Assembly (NCBI RefSeq): GCF_025127995.1
Contig: NZ_JAHLYP010000019.1
Location: 1-64,000, forward strand
Direction: 5' to 3'
Length of the DNA: 64,000 nucleotides
Source: Synechococcus sp. CS-1332
GTDB taxonomy: Bacteria > Cyanobacteriota > Cyanobacteriia > PCC-6307 > Cyanobiaceae
Positions 41,541 through 50,529 of the stretch are shown piece by piece. The notes beneath the pieces are model-generated. The model had not been told where the DNA came from. It saw only the letters and a list, made by a program, of their open reading frames with translations, and ran no database searches. Position 1 is the first letter of the stretch. Each line of letters starts with the position of its first letter. Position numbers and translations under genes: made by a program.

Positions 41541-43145
41541 ATGAACAGACGTGGTGTCGTTTCCAGGTTCAGGCAGGCCCCTGTGGGCCTGGTCCTTCTG
41601 GCCGCCCTGTCCCCGGCCGCCACGGCCGCTGAGCTCAATCTCGACACCATCAACCGCTACGCCAGGTCTGCGGCGGGCCAGAACCAGGAGCAGGTCACCA
41701 GCCTCAACCAGTTTTCCGACGTCAAGCCCACCGACTGGGCCTTCCAGGCCCTCTCAAACCTGATCGAGCGCTACGGCTGCGTCGCCGGCTACCCGAACGG
41801 CACCTACAAAGGCGGCCAGGCCATCACCCGCTATGAAGCGGCGGCCCTGCTCAACGCCTGCCTCGACCGGATCACCGAGGTGACTGACGAGCTCAAGCGC
41901 CTGATGGCCGAGTTCGAGAAGGAGCTCGCCGTGCTGCGCGGCCGGGTGGATGGACTGGAGGCCAAGGTGGGTGAGCTGGAAGCCATCCAGTTCTCCACCA
42001 CCACCAAGCTGAGTGGCCAGGCCACCTTCGTGATCGGTGCCAATGCGTTTTCGGGCAGCGACACCCCCAACGTTGATGCCGCCCGGGCCGCCGTGGGGGC
42101 AACCACCTTCAGCTACGACATCCAGCTGAGCTTTGACACCAGCTTCACCGGCAAGGACCTGCTGCGCACGATCCTGCGGGCCGGCAACTTCGCCGATTCC
42201 GCCTTCGGCGGCGCCGGTCCCACCGGCTCCCTCTCCACCCTGGAAGCGGCCTTCCAGGAAGACTGCGGTGGAGCCGCCGACTGCGGCGATGTGGTGGCGA
42301 TCGACAAGCTCTTCTACCAGTTCCCCATCGACAGCCAGTTCACCGCCACCTTCGGCGGCCGGGTGGGCCAGGAGGACATGCTCGCCCTCTGGCCGAGCGC
42401 CTATCCCGCCGACACGATCCTCAACCTGTTCACCCTCAACGGCGCTCCGGCGGCGTACAACAAGAACCTCGGACCCGGTGCCGGCCTGTGGTGGCAGCAG
42501 GGGGGGCTGAGCATCAGCGCCAGCTATGTGGCCGCCAACGGTGACGTGGGCGATCCCAACCTCGGCGGCATCGGCACCAAGGCCTCTGCGGGCACCGGCA
42601 CCGTGCAGATCGGCTATGCCAAGGAGCGGTGGGGCCTGGCGGCGATCTACTCCCGCATCCAATCGGGCGTCGATGTGCCTGGCACCACCCCCTTCACCGG
42701 CCTCACGTACGCGTTCAACCCCAACAGCCGCACTGATGCCTTCGGCGTCAGCGGCTACTGGCAACCGGCCCGCTCCGGCTGGATTCCCTCGATCAGCGCC
42801 GGCTGGGGCCTCAATGGCACCAACTACGACTCCCCCCAGGCCCCCGGAGCGTTGCGCACCAGCCAATCGTGGATGGTGGGCCTGCAGTGGGACGACGCCT
42901 TCATCAAGGGCAACGCCCTCGGCATGGCGGTGGGTCAACCCATCTTCGCCACGGCCCTGACGGGCGACCAGACGCCCCAGGACGGCAACGTCGCCTGGGA
43001 GTGGTGGTACAAACTGCAGGTCACCGACAGCATCAGCGTCACTCCGGCCCTCTTCTACCTGAGCCGGCCCCTGGGGCAGGACACCACGCCCGTCACCACA
43101 TTCCGCCAGCTGGGTGGACTGGTGAAGACCACGTTCCGCTTCTGA
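41541..43145 (+). CDS. SLH-domain porin (iron uptake porin, OprB-like)
   Basis: 534 residues from ATG 41541. Signal peptide APVGLVLLAALSPAATAAE. An SLH domain follows: QFSDVKPTDWAFQALSNLIE, GYPNGTYKGGQAITRYEAAA, then a short coiled coil (LMAEFEKELAVLRGRVDGLE AKVGE region) that links to the outer-membrane barrel. The barrel part has alternating short strands and ends in aromatic TTFRF, the usual C-terminal signal. It forms the main outer-membrane pore in cyanobacteria, and this branch is proposed to allow iron or inorganic-ion entry. Start chosen at the signal peptide. Confidence 0.93.
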   Translation: MNRRGVVSRFRQAPVGLVLLAALSPAATAAELNLDTINRYARSAAGQNQEQVTSLNQFSDVKPTDWAFQALSNLIERYGCVAGYPNGTYKGGQAITRYEAAALLNACLDRITEVTDELKRLMAEFEKELAVLRGRVDGLEAKVGELEAIQFSTTTKLSGQATFVIGANAFSGSDTPNVDAARAAVGATTFSYDIQLSFDTSFTGKDLLRTILRAGNFADSAFGGAGPTGSLSTLEAAFQEDCGGAADCGDVVAIDKLFYQFPIDSQFTATFGGRVGQEDMLALWPSAYPADTILNLFTLNGAPAAYNKNLGPGAGLWWQQGGLSISASYVAANGDVGDPNLGGIGTKASAGTGTVQIGYAKERWGLAAIYSRIQSGVDVPGTTPFTGLTYAFNPNSRTDAFGVSGYWQPARSGWIPSISAGWGLNGTNYDSPQAPGALRTSQSWMVGLQWDDAFIKGNALGMAVGQPIFATALTGDQTPQDGNVAWEWWYKLQVTDSISVTPALFYLSRPLGQDTTPVTTFRQLGGLVKTTFRF

Positions 43146-43226
43146 TCGGGGCCACGCCAGGGCCTGCGGCGAACTACCCCCGGATGGGGATAGGTACAAA
43201 TCCCTTGAGATCCGTATGTTGTATTC

Positions 43227-43418
43227 ATGACGCGAAGGGACCCCGCCATGGTCAGAACGGAGGACGTCAAACCTGAAGAGGCCCTGGGCCACCTGACCTG
43301 TCTGGGCCGCACCTGCATGAAATGGCGTGAAAACGGCGAGCTCACCGAGCTCGATTTTCAGCTGATCCTGCAACGGCTGGTCAACGTCGACGAGCAGGCC
43401 GGCGGACTGCTCGACTGA
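43227..43418 (+). CDS. Unrecognised 63-residue protein
   Basis: MTRRDPAMVRTEDVKPEEAL and on, with GHLTCLGRTCMKWRENGELT. It is a helical, charged small protein with two Cys that could bind a metal or form a disulfide. The gene has a typical 5' region (TATGTTG-like -10 about 15 bases before the ATG). It stands alone between the porin and the LuxR gene. No function is proposed. Confidence 0.62.
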   Translation: MTRRDPAMVRTEDVKPEEALGHLTCLGRTCMKWRENGELTELDFQLILQRLVNVDEQAGGLLD

Positions 43419-43504
43419 CCCCCGGGAGCGGCGACGGTCCAGGCCCACAGGGTCGGATGATGGCTGGCAGCTGGATGGCCCGCAGGGCCTCAGGGGTCGT
43501 CGCC

Positions 43505-44194
43505 ATGGATCTCACGCCGTTCCTGAAAAACCTGGAAGGAAACACCATCGACGAGGTGCTGCTCTCGGTGGCCGTGAAGGGCAAGGTGGCCATCGCCATG
43601 AAGGGCCGCTTTCTGTTGCGGGCGATCTGCGAAAGCATCACCGACCGCAGCCTGATCGGCTGCGCCATCACCGATGAGGCGACCTGCCTCGACTATCTGC
43701 GCCGCGAACCCTACGAGCTGCTGATCTGCACCGATCATCTGGAGAGCGGCAATGGCTTTGAACTGACCCGCAAGGCCAAGGAACTGCGGCCCAATCTCAA
43801 GGTGGTCATGCTTGCCCTGGGGGACGTGATTCCCGCGGAATACGAACACGCCCCCTGGCTGGAGGCCGTGGTGGCGGAGGCCGACATCGTCGATGACCAG
43901 CGGCCCCTGCAGGCCGCCGTGATCGCGGTGATGGGCCATCACTCCTACCGCAGCCCTTCGCTGCGCTCGGGCAAGCTCCCCTATCTCAGCTGTCCGCGGC
44001 TGACCACAAGGGAATACGAAGTGCTGGACCTTCTGGCCAGCGGCCTCAGCGACCGGGAGATCGCCCGCAAGTTGGTGGTGAGCGATGAGACGGCCCGCAC
44101 CTACACCAAACGCCTGCTGCAGACCCTGAGCGTCAACAACCGCCTGCAGGCCGTGCTCAAGGGCGTCCGCTGCGGCATGGTGCAGCTGGGTTGA
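43505..44194 (+). CDS. LuxR-type response regulator
   Basis: 229 residues from the ATG at 43505. A receiver-like domain contains YELLICTDHLESGNGFELTR with an Asp at the phospho-acceptor site in TDHLE, and LKVVMLALGDVIPAEYEHAP. The DNA-binding domain is LTTREYEVLDLLASGLSDRE followed by IARKLVVSDETARTYTKRLL (LuxR HTH). The N-terminal 45 residues are an added segment. No partner kinase is next to it. The gene is 86 bases downstream of the 63-residue gene, and upstream ATG in the frame was not used because its extension is not conserved-looking. Confidence 0.85.
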   Translation: MDLTPFLKNLEGNTIDEVLLSVAVKGKVAIAMKGRFLLRAICESITDRSLIGCAITDEATCLDYLRREPYELLICTDHLESGNGFELTRKAKELRPNLKVVMLALGDVIPAEYEHAPWLEAVVAEADIVDDQRPLQAAVIAVMGHHSYRSPSLRSGKLPYLSCPRLTTREYEVLDLLASGLSDREIARKLVVSDETARTYTKRLLQTLSVNNRLQAVLKGVRCGMVQLG

Positions 44195-44247
44195 GTCCAG
44201 CTCGTCCCGGAAAGAATGAGGGTGAATACACCCATTCAGATGACTGC

Positions 44248-44484
44248 ATGGCCACCTCCGCTCGCCTGGACCCAGCGACAGAGGCGCGGCTGGATCGGCT
44301 GGCCTCCGAAACGGGGCGGACCAAGGCCTTCTATCTGCGGGAGCTGATCGAGCAGGGTCTGGACGACCTGGACGATGCCTACCTGGGCGCCGCCGCAGTG
44401 GAACGGATTCGCCTGGGCCAGGAACGTACTTACAGCCTCGACGAGATGGTGGCAGAGCTTGGCCTGAACGCTTCGGATCTCTGA
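44248..44484 (+). CDS. Ribbon-helix-helix antitoxin (RelB-like)
   Basis: 78 residues from ATG 44248. TSARLDPATEARLDRLASET is the RHH beta strand and first helix, GRTKAFYLRELIEQGLDDLD the second. The tail (VERIRLGQERTYSLDEMVAE) fits the toxin groove. It resembles chromosomal RelB/DUF6290-type antitoxins that bind their own promoter and neutralise a RelE-like toxin. The frame overlaps the toxin-like frame that follows. Confidence 0.88.
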   Translation: MATSARLDPATEARLDRLASETGRTKAFYLRELIEQGLDDLDDAYLGAAAVERIRLGQERTYSLDEMVAELGLNASDL

Positions 44485-44725
44485 AACGGCCAGGCGGCAG
44501 CTTGAGAAGCTGGATCGGTCAACCGCTCAGGGCCTGCTTTGGGACATGAACCGGCTGCTGCTGCAGACCGTGGATCCGCGCCAGCGAGGGAAGGCTCTGA
44601 CGGCCAACCTGGCCGACTTCTGGCGCTACCGGGTCGACGACAACCGGGTGATTTGTCAGATCGAAGCTGACCACCTTGTCGTGCCGGTGGTCGGGCTCGG
44701 CCACAGCAGCGAGGCCTACCGCTGA
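44468..44725 (+). CDS. RelE-like toxin frame without a recognisable start codon
   Basis: After a TGA at 44465-44467 a frame reads TLRISETARRQLEKLDRSTA and continues with LLLQTVDPRQRGKALTANLA and DFWRYRVDDNRVICQIEADH LVVPVV, ending HSSEAYR. This is a RelE/ParE-superfamily mRNA-interferase core. The conserved part begins at the very start of the open frame, with no ATG, GTG or TTG before it: the codons are ACG, CTT, CGG, ATC. The first in-frame ATG lies in LLWDMNRLL and would delete the first helix. Either a non-standard start (for example ATC at 44477) is used, overlapping the antitoxin stop, or the toxin has lost its start and is a decaying gene. The end is complete. Confidence 0.7.
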   Translation, partial: TLRISETARRQLEKLDRSTAQGLLWDMNRLLLQTVDPRQRGKALTANLADFWRYRVDDNRVICQIEADHLVVPVVGLGHSSEAYR

Positions 44726-44781
44726 CGACACCGCCGTAGGAAGGAGCAGCGTTTGGCTGAAATCCCAAGCGGTGGTTGGGA

Positions 44782-44853
44782 TGGGTCGCCTGAGATTCGA
44801 ACTCAGGACCAGTCGGTTAAAAGCCGAATGCTCTACCGCTGAGCTAGCGACCC
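44782..44853 (-). tRNA. trnK: tRNA-Lys(UUU)
   Basis: The minus strand folds as a complete cloverleaf. Acceptor GGGTCGC pairs with GCGACCC, the D arm is GCTC...GAGC, the anticodon loop is CTTTTAA with anticodon TTT, and the T arm is CTGAG-TTCGAAT-CTCAG. The discriminator base is A and no CCA is encoded. Neighbours are the RelE-like gene and the gamma-carbonic anhydrase gene. Confidence 0.95.
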
Positions 44854-44938
44854 GTCGCTTGGGAAGCTATCACCCGGCGGCGACCCTCTCCAAGCCCGCC
44901 GACGACTGCACAATCAGCACAGCCCACCGCCACGCGCC

Positions 44939-45454
44939 ATGACCAGCCCCGAGGCCTGGCCCACTCGCTGGGAGGAGCCCTGCATCAACGCCGCCGCCTG
45001 GGTGGCCCCCTCGGCGGTGGTGATCGGCGATGTGCGGCTGGCGGCGGGGGCCAGCCTCTGGCCCACCGCCGTGGCCCGGGGGGATGTCTGCACGATCGTT
45101 GTGGGGGAAGGCAGCAACGTGCAGGACGGCGCCGTCCTGCATGGGGATCCGGGCCAGCCGGTGACGATCGGCGCCGACGTGACCATCGGCCACCGGGCCG
45201 TGGTCCATGGCGCCACGCTGAAGGACGGCTGCCTGATCGGCATCGGCGCCATCGTGCTCAACGGCGTCACGGTGGGGGCCGGGGCCCTGGTGGCGGCCGG
45301 CTCGGTGGTCACCCGCGACGTGCCCGCCGGCGCCCTGGTCATGGGGGCCCCGGCCCAGGTGAAACGCCAGCTCGATGCCGCCGCGATCGAGGCCCAGCGT
45401 CAGCACGCCCGCCGTTACAGACAGTTGGCGGAGGTTCACGCTGGACTCCGTTAG
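44939..45454 (+). CDS. Gamma-carbonic anhydrase family protein
   Basis: 171 residues. The left-handed beta-helix is shown by hexapeptide repeats ([60 protein letters not shown]). Zinc ligand His residues are in [15 protein letters not shown] and similar. In cyanobacteria these proteins include CcmM-like and stand-alone gamma-CAs; this one lacks RuBisCO-like repeats, so it is the stand-alone type. Catalysis of CO2 hydration is likely but many homologues are inactive. The last 40 residues form a helix. Confidence 0.9.
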   Translation: MTSPEAWPTRWEEPCINAAAWVAPSAVVIGDVRLAAGASLWPTAVARGDVCTIVVGEGSNVQDGAVLHGDPGQPVTIGADVTIGHRAVVHGATLKDGCLIGIGAIVLNGVTVGAGALVAAGSVVTRDVPAGALVMGAPAQVKRQLDAAAIEAQRQHARRYRQLAEVHAGLR

Positions 45455-45484
45455 GATCCCGCCATCGTTTTCCCCTCCCCCGCC

Positions 45485-45607
45485 ATGGACCTCCGGCTGC
45501 TGCTCGTCGCTGCTCCGATCCTCCTGGCCGTGGGTTGGGCCGCCTTCAACATCGGCCGCGCCGCCGTGGGCCAGCTGCAACTGATGCTCAAGCGCGCCCG
45601 CGCCTGA
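45485..45607 (+). CDS. psbY: Photosystem II protein PsbY
   Basis: 40 residues, [20 protein letters not shown], then [20 protein letters not shown]. One transmembrane helix with the [11 protein letters not shown](V)GQLQ pattern of PsbY. PsbY sits at the edge of PSII near cytochrome b559. The stop overlaps the ATG of trmFO (TGATG), so the two are coupled. Confidence 0.93.
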   Translation: MDLRLLLVAAPILLAVGWAAFNIGRAAVGQLQLMLKRARA

Positions 45608-47004
45608 TGGTCGTCGTCATCGGTGCTGGCCTGGCCGGCACCGAAGCCGCCTGGCAGATCGCCGAGGCCGGGATTCCGGTGCGGCTGGTGGAGATGCGGC
45701 CGGTGCGCCCCTCCCCGGCCCACCACAGCGGCGATTTCGCCGAGCTCGTCTGCAGCAACAGCTTCGGGGCCCTCTCCCCCGATCGGGCCGCCGGCCTGCT
45801 CCAGGAGGAGCTGAGGCGCCTGGGATCGCTGGTTATCGGCACCGCCGATCTCCATGCGGTGCCCGCCGGCGGCGCCCTGGCGGTGGACCGGGGCCGCTAC
45901 AGCGCCGCCCTCACGGCCGCGCTTGAGGCCCACCCCCTGGTGACGGTGGAGCGGCGTGAGCAGCTGGCGCTGCCCGACCCTTCAGACATTGCCGTGCTGG
46001 CCACCGGCCCCCTCACCGGCGCCGACCTGGCCGAGGACCTGGGCCAGTTCACCGGACGGGAGTCCTGCCACTTCTTCGATGCCGCCAGTCCGATCGTGGA
46101 AGGCGAAGGCATCGACCTGTCGTTGGCCTTCCGGGCCAGCCGCTACGACAAGGGCGACGCCGACTACATCAACTGCCCCATGGACCGGGAGCAGTACCTC
46201 GCCTTCCGTACCGCCCTGCTGGAGGCCGTGAAGGCGGAGCTGAAGGATTTCGAACAGGAGAGCGCCACGTTCTTCGAGGGCTGTCTGCCGATCGAGGAGC
46301 TGGCCCGCCGCGGCGAGGACACGATGCGCTATGGCCCGCTCAAGCCGATCGGCCTCTGGGATCCCCGCTGGGGCGACCTGCACGACCGTGACGTGCGCCG
46401 CACCAAACGGGCCCACGCGGTGGTGCAGCTGCGCCAGGAAGACCGGGACGGCCGCCTCTGGAACCTCGTCGGCTTCCAGACCAACCTGAAATGGGGCGAA
46501 CAACAGCGGGTGCTGCGGATGATCCCCGGACTGGAGAACGCCTCCTTCGTGCGTTTCGGGGTGATGCACCGCAACACCTTCCTCGACTCCCCCGAGCTGT
46601 TGCAGGCCACCCTGCAGTTCCGCCAGCGCCCCAGCCTGCTGGCCGCCGGCCAGATCACCGGCACCGAGGGGTATGCGGCCGCGGTGGCCGGTGGCTGGCT
46701 GGCCGGCACCAACGCCGCCCGCCTGGTGCGGGGGCTGACGCCCCTGAGCCTGCCGCCCACCACCATGGCCGGCGCCCTGCTCGCCTTCATCAGCGATGCC
46801 GAGCGCAGCCACGGCGCCCGCAAGGGGGGCTTCCAGCCCATGCCTCCAAGCTTCGGGCTGATGCCGGAGCTGCCTGAGCGCATCCGCGACAAACGCCGCC
46901 GCTATGGCGCCTACCGCGACCGGGCCCTGGGGGATCTGGCCGCCTGGGACAGCGAGCGCCAGGCGTGGAGGCCAGCCGCGGTGCCCGTAGCCGCAGTCGG
47001 CTGA
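45607..47004 (+). CDS. trmFO: Methylenetetrahydrofolate-tRNA-(uracil-5)-methyltransferase TrmFO
   Basis: 465 residues. FAD-binding [20 protein letters not shown] at the start, then [20 protein letters not shown] and [20 protein letters not shown] with the family's Cys. Near the end [20 protein letters not shown] closes the FAD domain. TrmFO makes m5U54 in the T loop of tRNA using methylene-THF and FAD; it replaces TrmA in many bacteria. The ATG overlaps the psbY stop. The longer frame starting at 45535 runs through psbY in another frame and is not used. Confidence 0.95.
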   Translation: MVVVIGAGLAGTEAAWQIAEAGIPVRLVEMRPVRPSPAHHSGDFAELVCSNSFGALSPDRAAGLLQEELRRLGSLVIGTADLHAVPAGGALAVDRGRYSAALTAALEAHPLVTVERREQLALPDPSDIAVLATGPLTGADLAEDLGQFTGRESCHFFDAASPIVEGEGIDLSLAFRASRYDKGDADYINCPMDREQYLAFRTALLEAVKAELKDFEQESATFFEGCLPIEELARRGEDTMRYGPLKPIGLWDPRWGDLHDRDVRRTKRAHAVVQLRQEDRDGRLWNLVGFQTNLKWGEQQRVLRMIPGLENASFVRFGVMHRNTFLDSPELLQATLQFRQRPSLLAAGQITGTEGYAAAVAGGWLAGTNAARLVRGLTPLSLPPTTMAGALLAFISDAERSHGARKGGFQPMPPSFGLMPELPERIRDKRRRYGAYRDRALGDLAAWDSERQAWRPAAVPVAAVG

Positions 47005-47051
47005 GGGTGGCCGCTTCCTAGGGTCAGATCGCTTCCGTTTGCCTGGTTCCG

Positions 47052-48629
47052 GTGACCGTCACGGCCCGTTCGTCCGCCGCCGCCCCCCTCGCCGCTGACG
47101 ATGGCCGCCCCTGGGACACCGTCGTGATCGGCTCGGGCATCGGCGGGCTGGTCACCGCCACCCAGCTGGCGGCCAAGGGGGCGAAGGTGTTGGTGCTGGA
47201 GCGCTACCTGATCCCGGGCGGTTCGGGCGGCAGCTTCAAGCGTGAGGGCTACACCTTCGATGTCGGCGCCTCGATGATCTTCGGCTTCGGCGAGACGGGC
47301 CACACCAACCTGCTCACCCGGGCCCTGGCGGACGTGGGCGAGCACTGCGACACGATTCCCGACCCAGCCCAACTCGCCTACCACCTGCCCGGCGGCCTCC
47401 AGGTCGCGGTGGATCGCGACTACGAGCGCTTCCTGGCCGATCTCACCGCCCTGTTCCCCCAGGAGGCGGTGGGCATCCGCCGCTTCTACGACACCTGCTG
47501 GCAGGTGTTCCGCTGCCTCGACGCCATGCCCCTGCTGTCGCTGGAGGACCCGGCCTACCTGGCCAAGGTGTTCTTCAAAGCGCCCCTGGCCTGCCTGGGG
47601 CTGGCCCGCTGGCTTCCGGTGAACGTGGGGGCGGTGGCCCGCGCCCACATCAGCGATCCGGATCTGCTCAGGTTCATCGACATGGAGTGCTTCTGCTGGT
47701 CGGTGATGCCGGCCGATCGCACGCCGATGATCAACGCCGGCATGGTGTTCTCCGATCGCCACGCCGGCGGCATCAACTACCCCCGCGGCGGTGTCGGGGT
47801 GGTTGCCGAGAAGTTGGTGGCAGGCTTGCGCAAGCACGGCGGCGAGATCCGCTACCGGGCGCGGGTGGTGAAGGTGCTGCTGGAGGGCGAGGGAACGCAG
47901 ACCCGGGCCGTGGGGGTGACGCTGGCCAGCGGCGAGGAGATCCGCGCCCGCCGGGTGGTCAGCAACGCCACCCGCTGGGACACCTTCGGCTCCCTGGTGG
48001 ACGCGGAGCACACCCCTGAGGCCGAGCGCACCTGGCGGCGGCGCTACAAACCCTCCTCCTCCTTCCTCTCCCTGCACCTGGGGGTGAAGGCGGAGGCGAT
48101 CCCCCCGGGCAGCCATGTCCACCATCTGCTGCTGGAGCGCTGGGAGGACATGGAGGCTGAGCAGGGGGTGATCTTCGTGTCGATCCCCACCCTGCTCGAT
48201 CCCTCCCTGGCCCCGGCCGGCCACCACATCGTGCACACCTTCACCCCGTCGGCGATGGCCAACTGGCAGGGGCTGGCGCCTGGGGCCTACAGGGCCGCCA
48301 AGGAGGCCGCCGCCAGCCGGCTGATCCGCCGCCTGGAGGCGATCCTGCCGGGCCTGGAGGGGGCCATCACCCACCAGGAAATCGGCACCCCCCGCAGCCA
48401 CCGCCGCTTCCTGGGCCGCCACGGCGGCAGCTACGGACCGGTGCCGGCCCTGCGACTGCCCGGCCTGCTGCCGATGCCCTTCAACCGCACAGCCATTGCG
48501 GATCTCTACTGCGTGGGTGATTCCTGCTTCCCCGGCCAGGGGCTGAATGCGGTGGCCTTCAGCGGCTTCGCCTGCGCCCATCGCATCGGCGCCGACCTGG
48601 GCCTCAATCCCTGGACCCTGCCGGCCTGA
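47052..48629 (+). CDS. crtH: Carotenoid isomerase CrtH (CrtISO)
   Basis: 525 residues, GTG start. FAD motif VVIGSGIGGLVTATQLAAKG, then VLERYLIPGGSGGSFKREGY (a CrtISO hallmark) and DVGASMIFGFGETGHTNLLT. The C-terminal FAD segment is LYCVGDSCFPGQGLNAVAFS. It isomerises 7,9,7',9'-tetra-cis-lycopene to all-trans lycopene, needed for all later carotenoids, including the echinenone for OCP made by CrtW elsewhere in the window. It is 47 bases behind trmFO; co-expression possible. Confidence 0.94.
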   Translation: MTVTARSSAAAPLAADDGRPWDTVVIGSGIGGLVTATQLAAKGAKVLVLERYLIPGGSGGSFKREGYTFDVGASMIFGFGETGHTNLLTRALADVGEHCDTIPDPAQLAYHLPGGLQVAVDRDYERFLADLTALFPQEAVGIRRFYDTCWQVFRCLDAMPLLSLEDPAYLAKVFFKAPLACLGLARWLPVNVGAVARAHISDPDLLRFIDMECFCWSVMPADRTPMINAGMVFSDRHAGGINYPRGGVGVVAEKLVAGLRKHGGEIRYRARVVKVLLEGEGTQTRAVGVTLASGEEIRARRVVSNATRWDTFGSLVDAEHTPEAERTWRRRYKPSSSFLSLHLGVKAEAIPPGSHVHHLLLERWEDMEAEQGVIFVSIPTLLDPSLAPAGHHIVHTFTPSAMANWQGLAPGAYRAAKEAAASRLIRRLEAILPGLEGAITHQEIGTPRSHRRFLGRHGGSYGPVPALRLPGLLPMPFNRTAIADLYCVGDSCFPGQGLNAVAFSGFACAHRIGADLGLNPWTLPA

Positions 48630-48670
48630 GCCCACGGGCGAGGATCGATCCTTCCGCTTCCCCGCCCAGC

Positions 48671-49606
48671 ATGGTTCCTGAGCATCGCCTGCACTGCGTC
48701 GTACGGCCCGGGGTGCCGGCCTTCGGCGAGGGGCTGCGGCTGGGGATCTGGCAGGGCACCGGCAAGGCTGGCAGTCCAGTGGCGATCGCCGAAAACCTGG
48801 AACGGCTGGAGCTGGTCTGCGGCCAAGCGGCGGGCCACGGGGTGCAGCTGCTGGCCTTTCCAGAGCTCTACCTCACCGGCTACATCGTCACGCCCGCCAT
48901 CGTGCGGCAGCTGGCGGAGCCGGTGGACGGCCCCAGCCTGCAGCGGGTGGCCGCCGCCGCCCGCCACCACGGGCTGGCCGTGGCCTGTCCCTACGCCGAA
49001 CGGGCCAGCGTGTCCGGGCAGGAGCGCTTCTATGACGCCATCGCCCTGTTCGACCGGGACGGCACCCTGCTGCGCAACTACCGCAAGACCCACCTCTGGG
49101 GACCTGATGAGAAACGCTGCTGGAGCGCCGGCTATCGCTATCCAGAAGAGGGACCAGCCTTCACGGTGCAGTCGGTGAATGGGGTGGGGGTGGGCCTGCT
49201 CAACTGCTACGAAGCGGAATTCCCCGAACTCACCCGGCGTCTGGCGCTGGAGGGGGCGACGCTGGTGCTGATTCCCACGGCCGCCGATGCCTGGGCCGAG
49301 CTCAGCACTGGAGAGCGCACCGACAGGCCCTACCCGGACGTCTCCCGCACCCTGATCCCGGCCCATGCGTTCCAGAACGGCTGTTTCGTGGCCTACGCCA
49401 ACCGCTGCGGCGAGGAGACGGTGAACGGGCGGGTGATGGCGGCCTACCTGGGCAACAGCCTCATCTGCGGGCCCCATGGCGATGTGCTGGCAGCTGCCCG
49501 GCCAGAGCCGACCCTGCTGATCGCCGACTGCCGGCCCGGCGAGTACGGGCCCACCCATCCCGCCGCCACCCGCTACCACGAGGACCTCCGGCCCGATCTC
49601 TATTGA
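48671..49606 (+). CDS. Carbon-nitrogen hydrolase (nitrilase superfamily)
   Basis: 311 residues. The catalytic triad residues are all present: Glu in LLAFPELYLTGY, Lys in NYRKTHLWGPDEK, Cys in LLNCYEAEFPELTRRL. The IPTAADAWAELSTGERTDRP stretch and AFQNGCFVAYANRCGEETVN fit amidase-type members (beta-ureidopropionase or carbamoylputrescine amidase-like). The reaction is hydrolysis of a C-N bond in an amide or nitrile; the exact substrate is not fixed by sequence. The gene follows crtH by 41 bases. Confidence 0.9.
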   Translation: MVPEHRLHCVVRPGVPAFGEGLRLGIWQGTGKAGSPVAIAENLERLELVCGQAAGHGVQLLAFPELYLTGYIVTPAIVRQLAEPVDGPSLQRVAAAARHHGLAVACPYAERASVSGQERFYDAIALFDRDGTLLRNYRKTHLWGPDEKRCWSAGYRYPEEGPAFTVQSVNGVGVGLLNCYEAEFPELTRRLALEGATLVLIPTAADAWAELSTGERTDRPYPDVSRTLIPAHAFQNGCFVAYANRCGEETVNGRVMAAYLGNSLICGPHGDVLAAARPEPTLLIADCRPGEYGPTHPAATRYHEDLRPDLY

Positions 49607-49694
49607 GGGCTCCGCACCCCCCTGGCAGGCCCAGGCGGCGCACCACGCCCACTCGCCGGCGCCTGTAGGGTTTGTAAATATTTGTTTCGTGTCC

Positions 49695-49976
49695 ATGGCG
49701 GCTCCGATTCCCAGCTCTTCCGACCTGGCGCACTACCTCGAAGCCCGCGGCGAGATGGGTAAGCCCTGGGTCTGGCACCTGCTGCGGCTCAGCAAACTCA
49801 AGGAGGCCAAGGACACGATGGAGCCCAACGAGTACGTCGAGCGACTGGGCGAAGCCCACGCCGATCTGATGCGCCTCGGCAACTTCTGGAAAGGTCGGGA
49901 GGCGGAGGTGTTCGGGGGCCGCTACCAGCCCTCCCAGGTCATCGAACCGCTGCCCGGGTCCCCCGAGGACCGATGA
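49695..49976 (+). CDS. Conserved cyanobacterial protein of unknown function (93 residues)
   Basis: ATG 49695 (a GTG two codons upstream is possible). Helical and basic/acidic mix: LARYLEARGEMGKPWVWHLL-like stretches (AHYLEARGEMGKPWVWHLLR) and DTMEPNEYVERLGEAHADLM, RLGNFWKGREAEVFGGRYQP. I recall similar short proteins in picocyanobacteria but not a function. The stop overlaps the next ATG (ATGA), so it pairs with the membrane protein at 49973. An AT-rich promoter-like segment (GTTTGTAAATATTTG) lies just before it. Confidence 0.72.
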   Translation: MAAPIPSSSDLAHYLEARGEMGKPWVWHLLRLSKLKEAKDTMEPNEYVERLGEAHADLMRLGNFWKGREAEVFGGRYQPSQVIEPLPGSPEDR

Positions 49977-50521
49977 GCGCCGAGCCGTCGTGCCATCGCT
50001 ACCCGATGGCACCACTGATCCGCTTCACGCTGCTCGGCCTCTACCTGGCCCTGGTGCTGCCCCTCCCCCTGCTGGCACCGGAGCCGCTGCGGCTGCCGCT
50101 ACTGCTGGCTTGCATCGCCGGACTGGCGCTGGTGCTGGCCATCACCAGTGAGCGGGTGGAACTCGATGGGCAGGAACTCCGGGTGGGCCATCCACCGTGG
50201 TGCTCCTGGCTGCTGCGCCGTGGCTGGCGCTTGTCCTGGAACCGCATCACCGCCCTGACGCCCGTGACCACAAGCCAGGGGGGCCGGGTGTATTACGTGC
50301 GCAGCGTCGCTGCGGAGGATGGCCGCAGCTCAGAGTCCTGGCTGCTGCCCCAGCGAGTCGCTCACTTCGACGATTTCCTGGAGCGCTTCTCCAGCACCAC
50401 AGGCTTGTCCACCAAGGGAATCAGCAGAATCAGTCCACCGTGGACCTACCAATTGCTGGCCGTGCTTTCGGCCCTGCTGCTGGCTGGAGAAATTTTGGCC
50501 CTTCTACCTGGGGTGGGTTGA
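49973..50521 (+). CDS. Small membrane protein of unknown function
   Basis: 182 residues. Two hydrophobic segments near the N-terminus (LLGLYLALVLPLPLLAPEPL; LLLACIAGLALVLAITSERV) and one at the end (LLAVLSALLLAGEILALLPG). Between them is a soluble beta-rich part (VELDGQELRVGHPPWCSWLL; RVYYVRSVAAEDGRSSES) that looks like a small PH-like or photosystem-assembly domain. The ATG overlaps the previous stop, so translation is coupled. It converges on the response regulator gene. Function unknown. Confidence 0.72.
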   Translation: MSAEPSCHRYPMAPLIRFTLLGLYLALVLPLPLLAPEPLRLPLLLACIAGLALVLAITSERVELDGQELRVGHPPWCSWLLRRGWRLSWNRITALTPVTTSQGGRVYYVRSVAAEDGRSSESWLLPQRVAHFDDFLERFSSTTGLSTKGISRISPPWTYQLLAVLSALLLAGEILALLPGVG

Positions 50522-50529
50522 TGTCCGCC

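Noticed and set aside
44465-44565. ATG at 44549 as start of the RelE-like toxin
   Set aside because: It would remove the conserved first helix (ETARRQLEKL), which is clearly coded upstream of it.
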